Assembly: GCA_030949985.1 (NCBI GenBank)
Contig: JAUZRX010000017.1
Location: forward strand, 163,782-227,781
DNA: 64,000 nucleotides
Source of the DNA: Acidobacteriota bacterium
GTDB lineage: Bacteria; Acidobacteriota; Polarisedimenticolia; J045
Direction: 5' to 3'
A program made the translations under genes and the position numbers. The notes under the pieces were generated by a model. It was not told where the DNA came from. It ran no database searches and saw nothing but the letters and a program-made list of their open reading frames with translations. Shown in pieces: positions 34,295-42,812 of the stretch. Every line of letters begins with the position of its first letter. The first letter of the stretch is position 1.

Positions 34295-37200
34295 GCGATC
34301 AGGACTCTGCCGGCCGGGAGGCCCTGCGAAAGAAGATGACCCGCAGGCCCCTCGGTGCGTCGGGACGGATTGCCAAGGCCTTCCTGGAATCCAAGCTCAC
34401 GCCCCTGATGGTGGTCTTCTCCCTGCTGCTCGGCGCTTTTGCCGTGATGATCACGCCGCGGGAGGAGGAACCCCAGATCAAGGTGCCGATGATCGACGTG
34501 ATGGTGGGTTTTCCCGGCGCCACCGCCGAGGAAGTCGAACACCGCGTCATCACACCGCTCGAGAAGCTGCTCTACGAGATCGAGAACGTCGATTACATCT
34601 ACTCCACCTCCCAGCCTTCCGGCGGGATGATCATCGTGCGTTTCCTGGTCGGCACCGACCCGGACCAAGCCGTGTTGCGGGTCCACGCCAAGATCCAGTC
34701 GGCCCTCGACGGGCTGCCCGCGGGAGTCATGAGGCCCGTCGTCAAGCCCCGGAGCATCGACGACGTGCCCGCGGTGGCCTACACCCTGTGGAGCGAGACG
34801 GCCACGCCGCTGGAGCTGCGTCGGGTGGCCGAGGAACTCAAGGTCGAGCTGACCCGCCATCCGCGGGTGGCCCAGGTCTGGGTGCTCGGTGGTCAGCGCC
34901 GCGTGGTGCGGGTGGATTTCGACCGGGAGAAGCTGGGCGCGTTCAACGTCTCCATGCTCCAGGCGTACCAGGCGCTCCAGGGTTTCAACTGGCGCCTGCC
35001 CGCGGGCCATACGGTGAACCTGAACCAGGAGATACCGGTGGATGTGGGAGCCTTCCTTCGTGACGCGGACGAGATCGGCGACGTGGTCGTGGGTGTCTAC
35101 GGCGGACGGCCCGTCTACCTGCAGGACGTGGCCCGGATCCTCGACGGTCCGGAAGAGCCGCAGACCTATGTCTGGATGGGCTCCGGGCCCGCGGCCCGCG
35201 AAAAGGGCATCGAGCATGCCGGTCTCGACGCGCCCGCGGTGACCCTCGCCGTGGCCAAGAAGGCGGGGACCAACGCCGTGGAACTGGTGCGGGACCTGGA
35301 TCGACTGCTCGGCGGCCTCGAAGGCAAACTGGTGCCTTCGGATGTCCGCATCACCAAGACCCGCGACTATGGCTTCACGGCCAACGAGAAATCCACCGAA
35401 CTGATCGAACACATGCTGATCGCCACTTTCGCGGTGGTGATCTTCATGGTCTTCGCCCTGGGGCGCCGCGAGGGCCTCGTGGTCGCCGTCGCCGTGCCCG
35501 TGACCCTGGCGCTGACCCTGGCGGCCTCCTATTTCTTCGGCTACACGCTCAACCGGGTCACCCTGTTCGCGCTGATCTTCGCCATCGGCATCCTTGTCGA
35601 TGACGCGATCGTCGTGGTGGAGAATATCCACCGGCACTACAAGTTGGGCTGGGCCCACCCGCGCCTGACGACGGTCTACGCGGTCGACGAGGTGGGCAAC
35701 CCCACCATCCTGGCCACCTTCACGGTGGTTGCCGCGTTGATGCCCCTGGCCTTCGTTTCGGGCCTGATGGGGCCCTACATGCGGCCGATTCCGATCAACG
35801 CTTCGGCGGCGATGCTCTTCTCGCTGCTGGTGGCCTTCATCATTTCCCCCTGGTTGACCTACAAGCTCTTCCACCGCACGGCCGAACACATGGCGGCGGG
35901 CGGGAGCGCGTCGCAGGAGGACGAGACCGAGCAGGAAGGTCGCCTGCACCGGATCTATGCCCGGCTGATGAGCCCGATGCTGCGCTCCCGCTGGCTGCGC
36001 TACGGTTTTCTGTTCGCCGTGGTCGCCTTGCTCCTGCTCTCGACCGTCACCGTACCGACTCGTTTCGTGACGGTGAAGATGCTGCCCTACGACAACAAGT
36101 CGGAATTGCAGGTGATGATCGACGCCCCCGAGGGATTCACCCTCGAGCAGACCAACGCCGTGGCCCGGGAGCTCGCCTCCGTGTTTCAGGAGATTCCCGA
36201 AGTCACCGACTACCAGGTTTACGTGGGCACGTCCGCACCCTTCAACTTCAACGGCTTGGTCCGCCATTACTTCCTGCGCCGCGGAGCCAACGTGGCGGAC
36301 ATCCAGATCAACCTGGTGGACAAGCACGCTCGGGACACCAAGTCTCATCCGCTGGCCAAGCAGATCCGGGAGAAGCTCCTGCCCATCGGCCGTCGGCTGG
36401 GCGTCAATGTCAAGGTCACGGAGGTCCCCCCCGGTCCACCGGTGCTCTCGACGCTGGTGGCCGAGATCTACGGTCCGAGTCTCGAGGGGCGGCTGGAAAT
36501 CGCCCGCCAGGTGCGGCGGGTCTTCGAAAGCACCGAGGGCGTGACCGACGTGGACTGGTATGTCGAACAACCGGCTCCGCGCTGGGAGGTCCGCGTGGAC
36601 CGGGAGAAGGCCTCCCGCTCCGGCGTCACGCCCGAGCAGGTGGTGCGCACCCTGCGGGTCGCCCTGGCCGGTGCCGAGGCGGGCCTGGCCCATGTGGAAA
36701 CCGCGCGCGAGGCGGTGCCCATCGTCCTGCGCCTGGACCGCGCCCAGCGGGCCCGGGTCGGCGATCTGCTGCAACTGACGGTTCATGGTGCCGAGGGGCA
36801 GATGGTGCCGCTGTCCGAACTCGTCGAGGTCCACAGCACGACCCGTGAGATGTTCCGCTACCACAAGAACCTTCAGCCGGTGACCTATGTCATCGGGGAG
36901 GTGGCGGGTGAGGCCGAGTCTCCGGTCTACGCCATCGCCAACATGGCAGACGCGATCGGGGAGATCGTCACGCCTCTCGGCGAGAAGTTGCCGGTGATTT
37001 CCACCCACCTGCCCGAGGACCGCTCGCGCTACATGATGAAGTGGGACGGTGAGTGGCAGATCACCTACGAAGTCTTCCGAGACATGGGCATCGCCTTCGC
37101 GGTGGTGATGGTCTTCATCTACGTACTGGTGGTGGGCTGGTTCCGCTCGTTCATCACGCCCTTCATCATCATGGCGCCGATCCCCCTGACCCTGATCGGC

Positions 37201-37581
37201 ATTCTGCCCGCCCACGGCCTGCTGGGTGTCTTCTTCACCGCCACTTCGATGATCGGTTTCATCGCCCTGGCGGGGATCATCGTCCGCAACTCGATCCTGC
37301 TGGTGGACTTCATCGACCTCGAACTGGAGGCCGGCGAGTCTCTCGAAAGCGCCGTGTTGCGGGCCGGCGCCGTGCGCTTCCGCCCCATCGTGTTGACGGC
37401 CGCCGCCCTGGTTGTGGGCGGACTGGTGATCTACCTCGACCCGATCTTCCAGGGGCTGGCGGTGGCGTTGATCGCCGGCGTGATCGTCGCCACCCTGCTG
37501 ACCCTGGTGGTGATCCCGCTGCTCTACTACATGTACCTCAAGACGGTGGGACCCGAGACGGTGATCCGCCGGGAGGCGTGA
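34291..37581 (+). CDS. RND-family efflux transporter permease
   Basis: A 1096-residue proton-driven inner-membrane pump of the AcrB/HAE type. It has an N-terminal TM helix after a short cytoplasmic extension (residues 1-35), a periplasmic PN/PC porter domain, TM helices 2-6 with the proton-relay motif GILVDDAIVVVENI, a second periplasmic domain and TM helices 7-12 ending in VIPLLYYMYL. A linker (about 535-560) is rich in acidic and Gln residues. HAE-type members export hydrophobic or amphipathic compounds, but the substrate is not predictable. ATG overlaps the adaptor stop. No regulator gene is adjacent. Confidence 0.94.
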   Translation: MSDQDSAGREALRKKMTRRPLGASGRIAKAFLESKLTPLMVVFSLLLGAFAVMITPREEEPQIKVPMIDVMVGFPGATAEEVEHRVITPLEKLLYEIENVDYIYSTSQPSGGMIIVRFLVGTDPDQAVLRVHAKIQSALDGLPAGVMRPVVKPRSIDDVPAVAYTLWSETATPLELRRVAEELKVELTRHPRVAQVWVLGGQRRVVRVDFDREKLGAFNVSMLQAYQALQGFNWRLPAGHTVNLNQEIPVDVGAFLRDADEIGDVVVGVYGGRPVYLQDVARILDGPEEPQTYVWMGSGPAAREKGIEHAGLDAPAVTLAVAKKAGTNAVELVRDLDRLLGGLEGKLVPSDVRITKTRDYGFTANEKSTELIEHMLIATFAVVIFMVFALGRREGLVVAVAVPVTLALTLAASYFFGYTLNRVTLFALIFAIGILVDDAIVVVENIHRHYKLGWAHPRLTTVYAVDEVGNPTILATFTVVAALMPLAFVSGLMGPYMRPIPINASAAMLFSLLVAFIISPWLTYKLFHRTAEHMAAGGSASQEDETEQEGRLHRIYARLMSPMLRSRWLRYGFLFAVVALLLLSTVTVPTRFVTVKMLPYDNKSELQVMIDAPEGFTLEQTNAVARELASVFQEIPEVTDYQVYVGTSAPFNFNGLVRHYFLRRGANVADIQINLVDKHARDTKSHPLAKQIREKLLPIGRRLGVNVKVTEVPPGPPVLSTLVAEIYGPSLEGRLEIARQVRRVFESTEGVTDVDWYVEQPAPRWEVRVDREKASRSGVTPEQVVRTLRVALAGAEAGLAHVETAREAVPIVLRLDRAQRARVGDLLQLTVHGAEGQMVPLSELVEVHSTTREMFRYHKNLQPVTYVIGEVAGEAESPVYAIANMADAIGEIVTPLGEKLPVISTHLPEDRSRYMMKWDGEWQITYEVFRDMGIAFAVVMVFIYVLVVGWFRSFITPFIIMAPIPLTLIGILPAHGLLGVFFTATSMIGFIALAGIIVRNSILLVDFIDLELEAGESLESAVLRAGAVRFRPIVLTAAALVVGGLVIYLDPIFQGLAVALIAGVIVATLLTLVVIPLLYYMYLKTVGPETVIRREA

Positions 37582-37612
37582 AGTCGTGAACAGGGCAGGC
37601 TGACAGCCCGGC

Positions 37613-38686
37613 TCAGGACAGGGGCGGGTCGTCCGGCACGGACCCCGAGCCGCGCATCCACTGCCAGGCCCGGCGAAGGGCGCCGCCGCTGCGGGTGGTG
37701 GCGCTGCGGGCGGCCTCCTTGAAGGCCCGGGACATCTCCGGGGCGAGGGTCCGGGAGACCATCGCCGAAAGGCGCCGGGCCATCTCCCGCCAGGTGGCGG
37801 CGGACCAGGGCTTGATGCCCACGCGCCGGCTGCGCAGGGAGCGGCAACGGGCCACGGCGGCGTCTCCCAGGCGCACGGTGAGCAAGCCGTTGACCAGGCC
37901 CTGGCCCACGGGCCCCGCCAGGCGCGTGGTCCACGAACCGACCATCTCGGCGGCGACCGACGAGGCGCTCTCCGCCAGGCGGTCGAGCAGCCCCGCCGTG
38001 GCGGCCGAGGCCAGCACGTCGCGCACGATCCGCAGGCTGGACACCAGGCCCGGGCGTCCCCCGTAGAGCGTCGCCAGGCGTGCCATCAGGTCGAGGTTGC
38101 GCAGGAGGGTGATCAGCACATCCAGCAGGGAGGAAGGGTTGATCGCCGTCAGGGCCGCCACCTGGCAGGCCGCCTGCCAGACCTCCTGGCGGGCCTTGCG
38201 GTCGAGGGGCTCGAGTGCCAGGTCGACCTGGTTTTCCACGGCCTGGACCAGTTCCCCGGCCGGAAGGTCCGCATCGAGGGCGGCGATCCGGTCGAGGGCC
38301 GGTCCGATCCCGGTCGCCGCTTGAGGGTCCAGGGCGGGGTTGGCGCTTTGTCGTTCCAGGTACTGGCGGGCGAAGCGGAGGTAGGCCCTGGCCTGGCGGG
38401 GAGTCCAGCCTTCCGCGGGCGGAGGCAGTTCGGGGGGCATCAACACCCGGGGCACCGACCACCAGCGCCAGGCCAGGGAGCCGGCGAGAACGACCGTCGC
38501 CGCCATCAGCAGGCCCGTCACGCTCCACGCCAGGGCGGGGTGGATGCCTGCCAGCAAGGCGTGGAGATGCAGCCATTCGAGGACGAAGACCGACAGGCCG
38601 GCCACCAGGGCGAAGATGAAAATACGGCGGGCCCAGGTCCAGGCGATCGCGAGGGTGTCGGCCAGGCTGGTCAGGCTGCGGCTCAA
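37613..38686 (-). CDS. DUF697/YcjF-like membrane protein
   Basis: A 357-residue protein with two N-terminal transmembrane helices (about residues 18-38 and 47-70), then a helical cytoplasmic part with the DUF697 pattern TAINPSSLLDVLITLLRNLDL and GLVNGLLTVRLGDAAVARCR. Relatives such as YcjF and its GTPase partner YcjX are stress-linked, and other DUF697 proteins are fused to Era-like GTPases; here no GTPase gene is adjacent. The start is TTG at 38686 after GGGGAGG. It is the last gene of the run starting with the cohesin-like lipoprotein, 37 bases after the GNAT gene. Confidence 0.75.
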   Translation of the reverse strand: MSRSLTSLADTLAIAWTWARRIFIFALVAGLSVFVLEWLHLHALLAGIHPALAWSVTGLLMAATVVLAGSLAWRWWSVPRVLMPPELPPPAEGWTPRQARAYLRFARQYLERQSANPALDPQAATGIGPALDRIAALDADLPAGELVQAVENQVDLALEPLDRKARQEVWQAACQVAALTAINPSSLLDVLITLLRNLDLMARLATLYGGRPGLVSSLRIVRDVLASAATAGLLDRLAESASSVAAEMVGSWTTRLAGPVGQGLVNGLLTVRLGDAAVARCRSLRSRRVGIKPWSAATWREMARRLSAMVSRTLAPEMSRAFKEAARSATTRSGGALRRAWQWMRGSGSVPDDPPLS

Positions 38687-38723
38687 GGCGCCTCCCCGCT
38701 TTCCGGCCGGCTGCCGCGCCGGT

Positions 38724-39380
38724 TCAGGACGTCATCTGGCTGTGCAGCGTCTCGTCCCAATCGCCGGTGAACAGCCGGAAGATCCACCCGCCACGCTTCT
38801 TCAGCCGCATGTAGGAGGCTTTCAGATCGAGCACGAGGGTGATGCGGCGGGAACGGGAGTTGAGTTCGCCCACTTCGTGGGTGGCGACGGGTTCGAAGCC
38901 CATCACCCGGGTGTGGAACTGGTAGGGGCTGTGGGGGTCGTCCTCGAAGACATCGGTGATGTAATGGGTGTAGCCCTTGGTCACCGTCTCCGTGCTCGCC
39001 GCCTTCATCAGGGCCGCGACGACGATGATGAACTTGCGGTACTCGGGAAGGACGGCGAAACGGCCGATCTCGGCGATCCGGTGATCACGGACGAACTGCT
39101 CCACGTCCAGGTCCTTGCCGATCAATTCGAAGCCGTACTTGGCGTAGAGTTCGAGCGGCGGATCGTAGAGGACGCGCAGCACCCCTACCGGGCGTCGATC
39201 GACCGTGACGGTGAACCAGGAAATGTCGTCTCGGCTCAGGTCGGCTTCGGGGAGTTGGGTGTGTTCGTCGCCGACCCAACGCTTCTCGTCGCGGTAGGTC
39301 GAGGCCAGCACCTCGAGGGCCTGCTCCCGCTGTTCGGCGGACTCCACGCGAAAAACCGCGATCCGATCCTTGAGTGCCAT
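38724..39380 (-). CDS. LuxI/FeeM-like GNAT-fold N-acyltransferase
   Basis: A 218-residue protein with the GNAT fold, closest in pattern to autoinducer-synthase/N-acyl-amino-acid-synthase relatives: FRVESAEQREQALEVLASTY at the start, WFTVTVDRRPVGVLRVLYDP and AEIGRFAVLPEYRK in the acyl-donor region, then KGYTHYITDVFEDD. Such enzymes transfer an acyl group from CoA or ACP to an amine. The acceptor is unknown. The ATG at 39380 overlaps the stop of the PlsC-like gene by one base (TGATG) with GGGAGGCG upstream, so the two acyltransferases are translationally coupled, an arrangement reminiscent of ornithine-lipid synthesis (OlsB/OlsA), which is inference. Confidence 0.62.
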   Translation of the reverse strand: MALKDRIAVFRVESAEQREQALEVLASTYRDEKRWVGDEHTQLPEADLSRDDISWFTVTVDRRPVGVLRVLYDPPLELYAKYGFELIGKDLDVEQFVRDHRIAEIGRFAVLPEYRKFIIVVAALMKAASTETVTKGYTHYITDVFEDDPHSPYQFHTRVMGFEPVATHEVGELNSRSRRITLVLDLKASYMRLKKRGGWIFRLFTGDWDETLHSQMTS

Positions 39381-40204
39381 CACGCGCCTCCCGTGGCCCG
39401 AGGCTGCCAGGTCTTGCCGGAGAGTCGGGCCAGCTCGGACATCAGCCGATGATGCCATGATCTGACCGCCGCTGCCGGTGCCCGCCGCCCCACGTGTTCG
39501 GTGGGAGGATGAAGGGGGGCGCCCACATGGAGCGCCAGCCGGGCCTTGTCGGAGATCGGCCGGTCCGGTGGATGTTCCGGAAAACGGATGCCGGCCGGGA
39601 CCACCTTGACCCCGGTCTCGAGGGAGAGGCGGGCGGCGCCGGGGTGTCCGGCGAGCAGCCGGCCCGGATCGCGGTTGACCGTTCCTTCCGGAAAGATGCC
39701 CACCGCCGCGCCCGCCTCCAACCGCCGGCGGGCCTCCACCAGGGGGGGGTGGTCCGGCCGGTAGAGGGGCTTGAGCAGGTTGAGGAAGCGGGGGCGCGCG
39801 TCCTTGCGGACCACCGTGATCGTCTCGGACAGGCGGAAGATCAGGTTCAACCCGGGGTAGAGGCGGAAGTTCCAGTCTGCCAGGAAGTGCACCAGTTTCC
39901 CCGCCCGCGCGACGATCAGCAGCGTGGGGATCAGCACCGCCTCCACGCGCTGGCTGTGGTTGAGCACCAGGATCAGGGGATCCTGGTGCGGGGCCAGGTG
40001 TTCGAGGCCTTCGACGTGGAGGATCCGCTCGCGGAACGAGGCCAGCACCAGGCGGGCGAGAACGCGACCCAGCGGCCGGTGCCCGTAGGGCAGGGGCTGG
40101 CGGAGGATCTCGGCGGCGCTCAGGTCCTCCCGTGGCGAGAGCGAACCGCGATCTGCCAGGCTGCGGCCACGGGCCGGATCTTGTCGGCCGGGCCCGGTCT
40201 TCAT
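39380..40204 (-). CDS. PlsC-like lysophospholipid/1-acylglycerol-phosphate acyltransferase
   Basis: A 274-residue acyltransferase with a membrane-associated hydrophobic part. Motif I reads NHSQRVE, that is HX4E instead of the usual HX4D. Motif III is FPEGTVNRD, and LVHFLADWNFRLYPGLN plus VKVVPAGIRF follow the family order. It probably acylates a lysolipid at the membrane. The Asp to Glu change in the catalytic motif could alter activity. ATG 40204 overlaps the stop of the upstream lipoprotein gene (ATGA), and its stop overlaps the GNAT start. The run is an operon of four genes. Confidence 0.8.
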   Translation of the reverse strand: MKTGPGRQDPARGRSLADRGSLSPREDLSAAEILRQPLPYGHRPLGRVLARLVLASFRERILHVEGLEHLAPHQDPLILVLNHSQRVEAVLIPTLLIVARAGKLVHFLADWNFRLYPGLNLIFRLSETITVVRKDARPRFLNLLKPLYRPDHPPLVEARRRLEAGAAVGIFPEGTVNRDPGRLLAGHPGAARLSLETGVKVVPAGIRFPEHPPDRPISDKARLALHVGAPLHPPTEHVGRRAPAAAVRSWHHRLMSELARLSGKTWQPRATGGA

Positions 40205-41109
40205 GGCCTGTCGACGAAGACCAGGGGATCGACGCTGATGTCGGCGGGCAATGGATAGTCGGGCCCGAAGGAGGGCGCCAGCCTCAACGAGTCGAGACGG
40301 ATGTCGGCTGTGCCTTCGGCGAGGCCGTCGAAAACCAGGATCAGGTACTGCCGGGCGCCTCCGAAGGTCAATCCGGTCTGGGGCGTGTCGCTGCGGTAGT
40401 AGCGCACGTGGACCTGGCCGGGAGAGGAGGTGACTTCGAGGGTCGTTTCCTTCTCCGGCGTGCTGAAGTCCGCCTGGTCGAAGAGTGAGTCCGTCAGGAT
40501 GTAGGGCTCGCCTTCCTGGGCGTGTCCGGGGGGAAAGGTGGACAGGGCGGCGATGGCCGGATCCCAGCTCAGGGTGAACTCCATCTCCGCGAGGTTGCAC
40601 GAGGGCGAGACCTCGAGGGCCAGGCTCGCCGAGCGTGGAGCCACCAGGGGGGGATCGATCTGGGGCGGGTCCACCAGGACGATGCGGGCGAAGCGGGCGA
40701 AGGTCGGGCCGGGTACCAGCAGCTCGGCGGTATCCGACTCACCCGTCGCGTCGAGCGTTCCCGTGACGACGATGGCCCGTCCGTCCAGGCGCTCGACGGA
40801 GAAGACCGAGGTCGCCTGGCCGCTGATCTCGGCGGTGACGGCCGTGGCGGGGTCGAAGGAACCGCCGCTGTCGGAGGAGAAGGTCACCGCGGCGTTGCCC
40901 ACCACCTGGCCGTCGTCGGCGAAGATCGTGGCCACGGCGGTGGCCTGGCCGAGTTGGGTTTCGGGATCCGGGCAGACCTGGGTCGGGGTGATGCCCACCA
41001 CGATGCGCTGTTCGCCGGGATCGACGAGGACGTCGTCGTTGCAGCCCGCCGTCAGCAGGGCCAGTGTCACCGGCAGGGTTGCCGCCAGGATCATCAGGGA
41101 GCGCTTCAT
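40201..41109 (-). CDS. Lipoprotein with Ig-like and cohesin-like domains
   Basis: A 302-residue exported lipoprotein with lipobox TAGC after LMILAATLPVTLALL. An Ig-like/Big_1-type domain covers about residues 38-135 (TAVATIFADDGQVVGNAAVTF and SVFSVERLDGRAIVV). A cohesin-like beta domain covers about 155-295 (SASLALEVSPSCNLAEMEF, QYLILVFDGLAEGTADIRL). Cohesin-type folds bind proteins or serve as surface modules. The role in a lipid-acyltransferase operon is not known. The gene is divergent from the ETF-quinone-oxidoreductase-like gene, 170 bases away, and overlaps the next gene by four bases. Confidence 0.68.
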   Translation of the reverse strand: MKRSLMILAATLPVTLALLTAGCNDDVLVDPGEQRIVVGITPTQVCPDPETQLGQATAVATIFADDGQVVGNAAVTFSSDSGGSFDPATAVTAEISGQATSVFSVERLDGRAIVVTGTLDATGESDTAELLVPGPTFARFARIVLVDPPQIDPPLVAPRSASLALEVSPSCNLAEMEFTLSWDPAIAALSTFPPGHAQEGEPYILTDSLFDQADFSTPEKETTLEVTSSPGQVHVRYYRSDTPQTGLTFGGARQYLILVFDGLAEGTADIRLDSLRLAPSFGPDYPLPADISVDPLVFVDRP

Positions 41110-41222
41110 CGTCGACTCGAGCCTCGCTCTTCGCGGCCGCGCCCGGCCCTGCGGCCGGTTGCTCGCGCGGCCGGATTGTCGCCGCCCCGAGGCCGGGGCG
41201 CAACTCGCCGGTCGGGGTGTCG

Positions 41223-41252
41223 TTGACGGGGAGAGTCGAATACGCGGATGAT
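41223..41252 (+). promoter_or_regulatory. Possible promoter of the ETF-QO-like gene
   Basis: TTGACG (41223-41228) and GATGAT (41247-41252) with an 18-base spacer; the -10 match is moderate. The start would be near 41259, ahead of GGAGGAG (41264-41270) and the TTG start codon at 41280. Confidence 0.4.
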
Positions 41253-41279
41253 CGCGCCCCGCGGGAGGAGGTGCCGGGC

Positions 41280-42776
41280 TTGGGCAAGAGGAAAAGGCGC
41301 AGCACCGCCGTCGAGGCGGACATCCTGGTGATCGGCGGCGGCCTGGCAGGCCTGGCCGCCGCCGTCGCCTGTTCCTCCAGGCCGGGAGAACGCCGCCTGA
41401 GGGTGCACCTGGTCGGTGGCGGGAGGGGGGGCGCGCCGGGCCCCCTGGTCCTGTTCTCTCCCGAAGCGCAGCGGGAGGCCCGCGGATTGCTGGGCGACAG
41501 GATGCCCGACGGATGGGCCGTGGAATCGGACCAGGCCCTGTGGGCCGGCCCGCGGCGCTGGCGCCGGCTGCCCTGGAAGGGCAGCGGCCCGCGGCGCGAC
41601 CACCGCGTCTACGATCGTGACCGGTTGCTCGCCGCCCTGGAGGCGACCGCCCGGGAGCAGGGGGTGGAAACGCATCCCGGGGCCCGCGCCCTGTCGTTGC
41701 TCTTCCGTGGCGAGCGGGTCGTGGGGGCGGTGGTGGGGTCCGCCGCCGGCCTTCGGCGCGACCCCCTCCGGGCTGCCGGGACCTGTATCGCCGACGGCAG
41801 CGCCGGCTCACTCTCCCGGGCCTTGTTCGACGCGGCTCGGCTCGGCGAGGGCAAGGGCGCGCCGACCTGGGGTGGCCTGATCGAGGAAACCTGGCGCCGG
41901 TCGGAGCGTCAGCCCGGCTCCGGCCAGGTGCTGCGGAGCTTCGGCTGGCCGGCGCCCCGGGGTCTTTTCGGAGGGGGCGTCGTCATCGAGGGCGCCGACC
42001 GGGTGACCGTCCGCTTCCTCGTGGAAGTCGGGCCGCGAGCCGCGGGGATCGATCCCTGGGCGCTCCATGGCCGCTGGCGCCGTCATCCGGTGGTCGCCGG
42101 TCGGCTCGAGGGCGCCGAACTGCTGGCCCGCCGTGCCGGTTTGCTGCCCCTTGGCGGCTACTGGAGCCTGCCCCGGTTGGCCGCAGCGGGCGCCGTCCTG
42201 GCCGGTTCGGCGGGGGGACTCTTCGACCCCTGGACGCTGGAAGGGGCCGACCTGGCCCTGCTCTCCGGCGCGCGGGCGGGCCGTACCCTGAGGGGAGCCG
42301 TGGCGGAGGGGGAGTGCGCGGCGGCGCGGCTGATGGCCTACGACCGCCAGGTCAAGGACTCGGTGGTGGGACAGCAACTCTTCGCCGGCCGCCGTTTCGC
42401 TCCCCTCGCCGCCCGCGGTGCGATGGCCCTGGCGACGGCCAGGCTGCTCGAGCCCCTGACCCCCCGGCGGGATCCGCGGCTGGGGGGCGCGGACTTCCCC
42501 GTGGCGGTGCCGGAGCTGCCCCGGGAAGAGACCTTCAGCGTTCGCGCCGGCGGCGCCGCGGCGCGAGCCTGGTTGATCGATGCCGAGCAGTGCCGCCGGT
42601 ACTGCACCCGCGACCGGCCGGCGCCTTGCCTGTCCTTCTGTCCCGCCGACGTGTTCCGCCCCGCCCCGTCCGGCCAGGGCGTGGTGATCGAGGCCGAGCG
42701 CTGTGTGGGCTGTCGCATCTGCCTGGCTGCCGACCCTTTCGGGGTGGTGGGAGTGTCGCCCTGCATCGAGGACTGA
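41280..42776 (+). CDS. ETF:quinone-oxidoreductase/FixC-like flavoprotein with ferredoxin domain
   Basis: A 498-residue flavoprotein. An N-terminal FAD-binding motif (DILVIGGGLAGLAAAVA) and the FixC-type body end in a ferredoxin-like domain with Cys in CTRDRPAPCLSFCPADVF and ERCVGCRICLAADP. Such enzymes take electrons from electron-transfer flavoprotein and pass them to the quinone pool. Compared with standard ETF-QO (about 550 residues) this one is short and divergent. No EtfA/EtfB genes are visible. I chose TTG 41280 because GGAGGAG is 9 bases upstream; the GTG at 41271 is too close to that site. It is convergent with the membrane Fe-S oxidoreductase. Confidence 0.72.
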   Translation: MGKRKRRSTAVEADILVIGGGLAGLAAAVACSSRPGERRLRVHLVGGGRGGAPGPLVLFSPEAQREARGLLGDRMPDGWAVESDQALWAGPRRWRRLPWKGSGPRRDHRVYDRDRLLAALEATAREQGVETHPGARALSLLFRGERVVGAVVGSAAGLRRDPLRAAGTCIADGSAGSLSRALFDAARLGEGKGAPTWGGLIEETWRRSERQPGSGQVLRSFGWPAPRGLFGGGVVIEGADRVTVRFLVEVGPRAAGIDPWALHGRWRRHPVVAGRLEGAELLARRAGLLPLGGYWSLPRLAAAGAVLAGSAGGLFDPWTLEGADLALLSGARAGRTLRGAVAEGECAAARLMAYDRQVKDSVVGQQLFAGRRFAPLAARGAMALATARLLEPLTPRRDPRLGGADFPVAVPELPREETFSVRAGGAAARAWLIDAEQCRRYCTRDRPAPCLSFCPADVFRPAPSGQGVVIEAERCVGCRICLAADPFGVVGVSPCIED

Positions 42777-42812
42777 TGACCCGTCGGGCCAGGCGGCGGG
42801 CGGTCTCGGGCG

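Noticed and set aside
33880..37215. Long open minus-strand frame antisense to the RND permease
   Set aside because: Same explanation; composition is His/Gly/Gln-rich and no start context or motif supports it.
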